A DNA stretch of 44,633 nt from Priapulus caudatus. Taxonomy: Eukaryota > Priapulida > Priapulimorpha > Priapulimorphida > Priapulidae. The stretch is taken from the NCBI RefSeq assembly GCF_000485595.1, contig NW_014577350.1:146921-191553 (forward strand), read 5' to 3'. Made by a program: the position numbers and the translations under genes. Below are positions 40,931 to 44,633 of this stretch, in pieces; within the stretch, counting starts at the first letter, position 1, and every line of letters begins with the position of its first letter. The notes beneath the pieces were generated by a model. That model saw only the letters and a list, made by a program, of their open reading frames with translations. It did not search any database and was not told where the DNA came from.

Positions 40931-41154
40931 ATCTGTCGTGAACTCGTGCGATGATACTACTACTAAAAATTAAGCTATAGTTTATTAGCTTATAGCTAGT
41001 TATATAGCTAGTTGGTCTAGCTAGTAGTAGTTGTAGCTATAGCTATAGCTGGTATTAGCTAGTTAGATTAGTGATAGCCATACTAAGCTAGAGTTTATTC
41101 GTTCGCCTAGTTATCATGCTGCAGTATTCCGCGAGTTAGCCAGGCCACAGGCCG

Positions 41155-41184
41155 AGCGAAGGGCTATAGTTCTAGAGCTAGGTC
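41155..41184. repeat. Single arm of the CTATAGCCC hairpin family
   Basis: GCGAAGGGCTATAGTTCTAG and AGCTAGG with no intact partner upstream; preceded by AGCTAG-rich low-complexity DNA (40970-41095). Confidence 0.65.
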
Positions 41185-41993
41185 AGGATCTGTACGAACG
41201 CTCGCAGCTGCCCATCCAAGTAGTACGGACGCACGCACGGCATCCTGAATAAATTGCCTAACGCATTTCCAGGCACGCCGAGCATGATCGCCTACGCGTG
41301 ATTAGTACTCGTGCATGCATTATTAGCGACACTTTATGGTGCTTGTGTGTATACCATAGGTGGCCGGTCACACGGCGACTCGCCACTACCCGACCGCATA
41401 AATATGTGCGCTGCTCGTACAGTAATAGTAGTAGCGCAGTCACGGTGGAGGGATTATGGCCGATCGAATGCGGGCTTGTGCGAGCGAACGCACTTTGCGG
41501 ATAGACAGAATATATTACCACAGAATAAAAAACAACAACAACAAGTGACTGCTAAAATTACAGATTTAAAAAACCTGAAAATCGAGGTTTTTCGGTCATT
41601 CCCATGGCGTGACTCATCTATATATAATAGTGTCTGTACTCAGGAATTTGAAATAATGAAAAATACACATTTACACATTACTATTACTAGTATTAGGATA
41701 TAGTCAGTGTTTAAAAACACGTTTTTTATTTATAGCACCAATATTTTATGATAATGATGCCACCACTGGAGCTCTAAAATTTAAGAAAATTATCCCACTC
41801 TTCCCTAAAATATTGATAGCCACCACTTAACAGGAAGGTGGTGATAACTGCAGCCAGTACTACTTGCATTGTTTTGTCTTTCTAGACGCAGTTTATAAAA
41901 AAAAAGTTGCTGGTGAAGGATGCTTGAAACAAACCACCCAGATCACAGGCACTTGGAACGTTTCAATACTAAAATTATTGTAAATAAATTCTC

Positions 41994-42288
41994 CAGGGCC
42001 GTCGCCAGGGATTGACTAATAGTAATATTGAAGCCCAGTCACGAAGGCGCGAATCGCCGTAAAGGGGGAGAGTGTGTCAGGGGGTTTCCCCCTCCCCCTC
42101 GTGGGGGTCCGGGGGCCCACTCCCGTAAAATTTTAAAATGCTACATGGAAAATGGTGTACGCTGGCAAGTTTTAAAATGAAATTTTAACATTTGAAACAC
42201 AGTAAATTGCAACTGTTTAATTTTTTTTTTTAATTTGGAAATGATTTTGAAGCCCTAGCTTCCAGGCCTCCGCCTGGCGACGTGCCTG
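41994..42288. mobile_element. 295-bp MITE with 16-bp ends
   Basis: Left end CAGGGCCGTCGCCAGG; right end CCTGGCGACGTGCCTG, complement CAGGCACGTCGCCAGG. TTCTC flanks both sides directly (41989-41993, 42289-42293). The interior has the GGGGGTCCGGGGGCCC type of G/C tract also seen in the 33457 element. The ends are hAT-like, but a hAT would leave 8 bp. Confidence 0.75.
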
Positions 42289-42300
42289 TTCTCTATATCG

Positions 42301-42483
42301 CTAATTATTCCCCCGTAAATGCCGTTCAAGCTCACCGCACGCCACCACAGGCACTTGAAGATATAATGCTAAATAAATACGAAATCTATTTACTACCAAA
42401 TTCTTAATGTTTCTATACTCTCTTTCACCTATTATTGCCGACAGTTTCCTGTGAATTCCGTCCAAATCCTCTATGTCCAACAC
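42301..42483 (-). other. Repeat-family fragment with a 60-codon frame
   Basis: Open frame including IHRKLSAIIGEREYRNIKNL. A related DNA stretch in opposite orientation lies at 42755-42860 (LLSLIGERK...RNIK), and a weaker third copy near 41930-41990. Probably a dispersed repeat, not a host gene. Confidence 0.4.
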
Positions 42484-42524
42484 ACGCTACCGGTCGCCAT
42501 TGCTAACGCGGCTGCACTGTGCAC

Positions 42525-42526
42525 AC

Positions 42527-42574
<48 letters not shown>
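42525..42574. repeat. (AC)n(TA)n microsatellite
   Basis: AC dinucleotides running into TA dinucleotides. Confidence 0.95.
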
Positions 42575-42575
<1 letters not shown>

Positions 42576-42907
42576 GCATTATATTTTATTGAAACGCTTC
42601 AAGGGCCTGTGCGCGCCACCATGCACAAACGCACAGAAGGATAGAGCGCCGGGGGTTCTCTCCTCTCGCCTTTATCTCACCCCTATCTCATTCTTACCGC
42701 TATCGTTCTGTGAGTTTGTGCATAGGGGCGTGCATGCGGTGAAATTGTGTGTTGCAGAGGAGCGTCTGAACTGCATTTACGGTGTACTATTATCATTAAT
42801 AGGCGAAAGGAAATAGAGAAACATTAAAATTGGTAGTAAATACATTTCGTGTGTATTTACTATCATTTTATTATTGAAACTGTCCGTGTGCCCTTGACCC
42901 AGACCTT

Positions 42908-42943
42908 GGAGTAATAAGCCGAGTAGTCAGCTTATTACTCCAT
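42908..42943. repeat. Small hairpin GGAGTAATAAGC
   Basis: GGAGTAATAAGC and GCTTATTACTCC around CGAGTAGTCA. Confidence 0.8.
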
Positions 42944-43404
42944 GCAAGCCCTTGCAGACACACCAACAGCTGCTAGTGACTGTCTTGTAAAAGGTCATCT
43001 CAATTTCTCAAAGGCTATCTTGTATGATGCCTATAGTACAGCTCTCCGGTTGCCTTCTTCTGCTATATAATTTTATATGGTCACTGAGGTCGCAATTAAA
43101 GGCATACTGGGCCTACTGGATATCCTTTAAATGGTATTCGCCTGTGCAAATAGATATCAGCGGGGCTCCATTATTGTTTGCAATACGATCGGTTGTCAGA
43201 TCCCATGAAAGGTAATCCTGTATTATTATGTTTGACTGTCATGACTCATGATCCAACGTGGGAGCGACTCTTCCACACAGCGACAGTCGCTACATTTATA
43301 TCATAGTATATATTAATACCGGTGAAATAAAACCGGCCACGCGCAATTCCCGTTAAAAACACAGAAGAATCGACATACAATAGCCGAAGACTTGGCAGTG
43401 TGTA

Positions 43405-43406
<2 letters not shown>

Positions 43407-43441
<35 letters not shown>
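43407..43441. repeat. (CT)n microsatellite
   Basis: Uninterrupted CT dinucleotides. A poly-G run lies at 43513-43522. Confidence 0.95.
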
Positions 43442-43445
<4 letters not shown>

Positions 43446-43770
43446 GGGTTATACGGCTTCTAAAGGTTGATATACTGAGATTAACTGTACTGAGAGCTTC
43501 AACGAGTACACGGGGGGGGGGGGAGGCAATGCACATGATTAGCTGTTGGCCGCGTATAATTTAGCATGTGGTGATTATAAGTGCGGCGCTGGAGAGCCCT
43601 TCTCTTGCATTCGATAACCGCGAGTTAATTTGCGATGTTTGATTTACTCGGCATCGCGGTATAGCGGCGGTTGGGTGGCTGGGTGTCTGTCCGAGTGTCT
43701 GTGTGTGTTCTCACCGTTCTAACGTGAGGTCACAACGTTTACCTGTACGGAACGTCGAAATTGCATATTT

Positions 43771-44098
<328 letters not shown>

Positions 44099-44261
44099 AA
44101 TCTTTCGAAAAATGCAAATGTGCGATCCCGACTGTACGTCTCGTGTCCCAGTGTTGCAATTTGTTGCGCAAATACAGCCGCGTCGAGTCAACACGTCGTG
44201 TGTAGTGCAGGAAGCTATTAGATGGCACACTCCTCATCAACTCCTCCTGCGCTAGACTATT

Positions 44262-44345
44262 AGCTCTAGTATTATTATAGCCCGTGTACAGTTGCCGCAC
44301 ACTGCCGCAGCCTGCGGCAACTGTACGCGGGCTATAGTACTAGAC
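44262..44345. repeat. 84-bp hairpin, AGCTCTAGT...TATAGCCC arms
   Basis: Left arm AGCTCTAGTATTATTATAG, CCCGTGTACAGTTGCCGCA; right arm TGCGGCAACTGTACGCGGGC, TATAGTACTAGACT. Same inner stem as 29825-29881. Confidence 0.85.
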
Positions 44346-44545
44346 TCGTCAGCTGTTCTGCATTCACTACAAACACTGTCATGAAGATGAGCAATGGAGC
44401 GCGCGGCGACTGCGCGCAAATATTATAGATAGGCGGCTGGGATGACGACGTCGGCAACGACGACGTCGGCGTAGTCATGGACCGTAACGCATTAGTTTGC
44501 AGTAGACCCGCCTAACGACAGCATTTAATACTCGTTTATCTACTT

Positions 44546-44633
44546 TTGATATTACACACACACGCGCGTGTTTGCGTGTGTGTATACGCGTGCGTGCGTG
44601 CGCGCGTGCGTGTTAGCGTGCGTGCGTGCGTGC
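44546..44633. repeat. GT/GCGT microsatellite running off the window
   Basis: CACACACGCGCGTG then GTGCGTGC units to the last base. Confidence 0.9.

Noticed and set aside
42589-42816. Plus-strand 75-codon frame
   Set aside because: Overlaps the dispersed repeat at 42755-42860 and shows no known domain.

Overview
This is animal nuclear DNA, most likely from an invertebrate bilaterian. It has intron-split genes with GT/AG junctions, TTAGGG-type repeats, abundant microsatellites and many small transposon-like palindromes. The species cannot be named from the sequence. There are no bacterial features and no rRNA or tRNA genes that I could recognise. Three conserved genes were identified from protein motifs recalled from their families; no database was searched.

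Layout. (1) 2117-8369, plus strand: ten exons giving the S5-pore-S6 and whole C-terminus of a KCNQ1-type voltage-gated potassium channel. The S1-S4 exons lie outside the window or were not found in the first 2.1 kb. (2) 12826-19016, minus strand, convergent with KCNQ1: seven exons of WDR77/MEP50, the WD40 partner of the arginine methyltransferase PRMT5. There is a possible start exon near 20.2 kb and a possible alternative last exon at 11934-12064. (3) 31040-31837, plus strand: the large first exon of a PDE3-type membrane-bound cyclic nucleotide phosphodiesterase, encoding six membrane segments and the RRTS phosphosite region. No catalytic-domain exon was recognised downstream, so the gene presumably runs out of the window. 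A second, indel-riddled copy of this exon lies at 23027-23875.

About 21.7-39.1 kb is a direct duplication of a unit of about 8 kb (21700-29730 and 29731-39097). The two copies differ mostly by single-base indels. Their quality is complementary: the left part of copy 1 and the right part of copy 2 look corrupted. This looks more like unpolished long-read sequence around a repeat or collapsed haplotype than like ordinary gene decay. Two clean presence/absence differences between the copies reveal recent small transposon insertions.

The rest is repeat-rich: a family of tiny palindromic elements (58-155 bp) with 7-8 bp target duplications, a second hairpin family with ACTATAGCCC arms, several large foldbacks, some with TTAGGG repeats in the loop, hAT-like elements, and minisatellites. 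One minisatellite, in WDR77, is a tandem expansion of an exon end plus its 5' splice donor. A two-copy duplication of the same kind sits on a KCNQ1 donor. A 332-base N gap (16165-16496) interrupts the WDR77 array. The three genes have unrelated roles (membrane excitability, arginine methylation, cAMP/cGMP breakdown), and I see no evidence that they work together.
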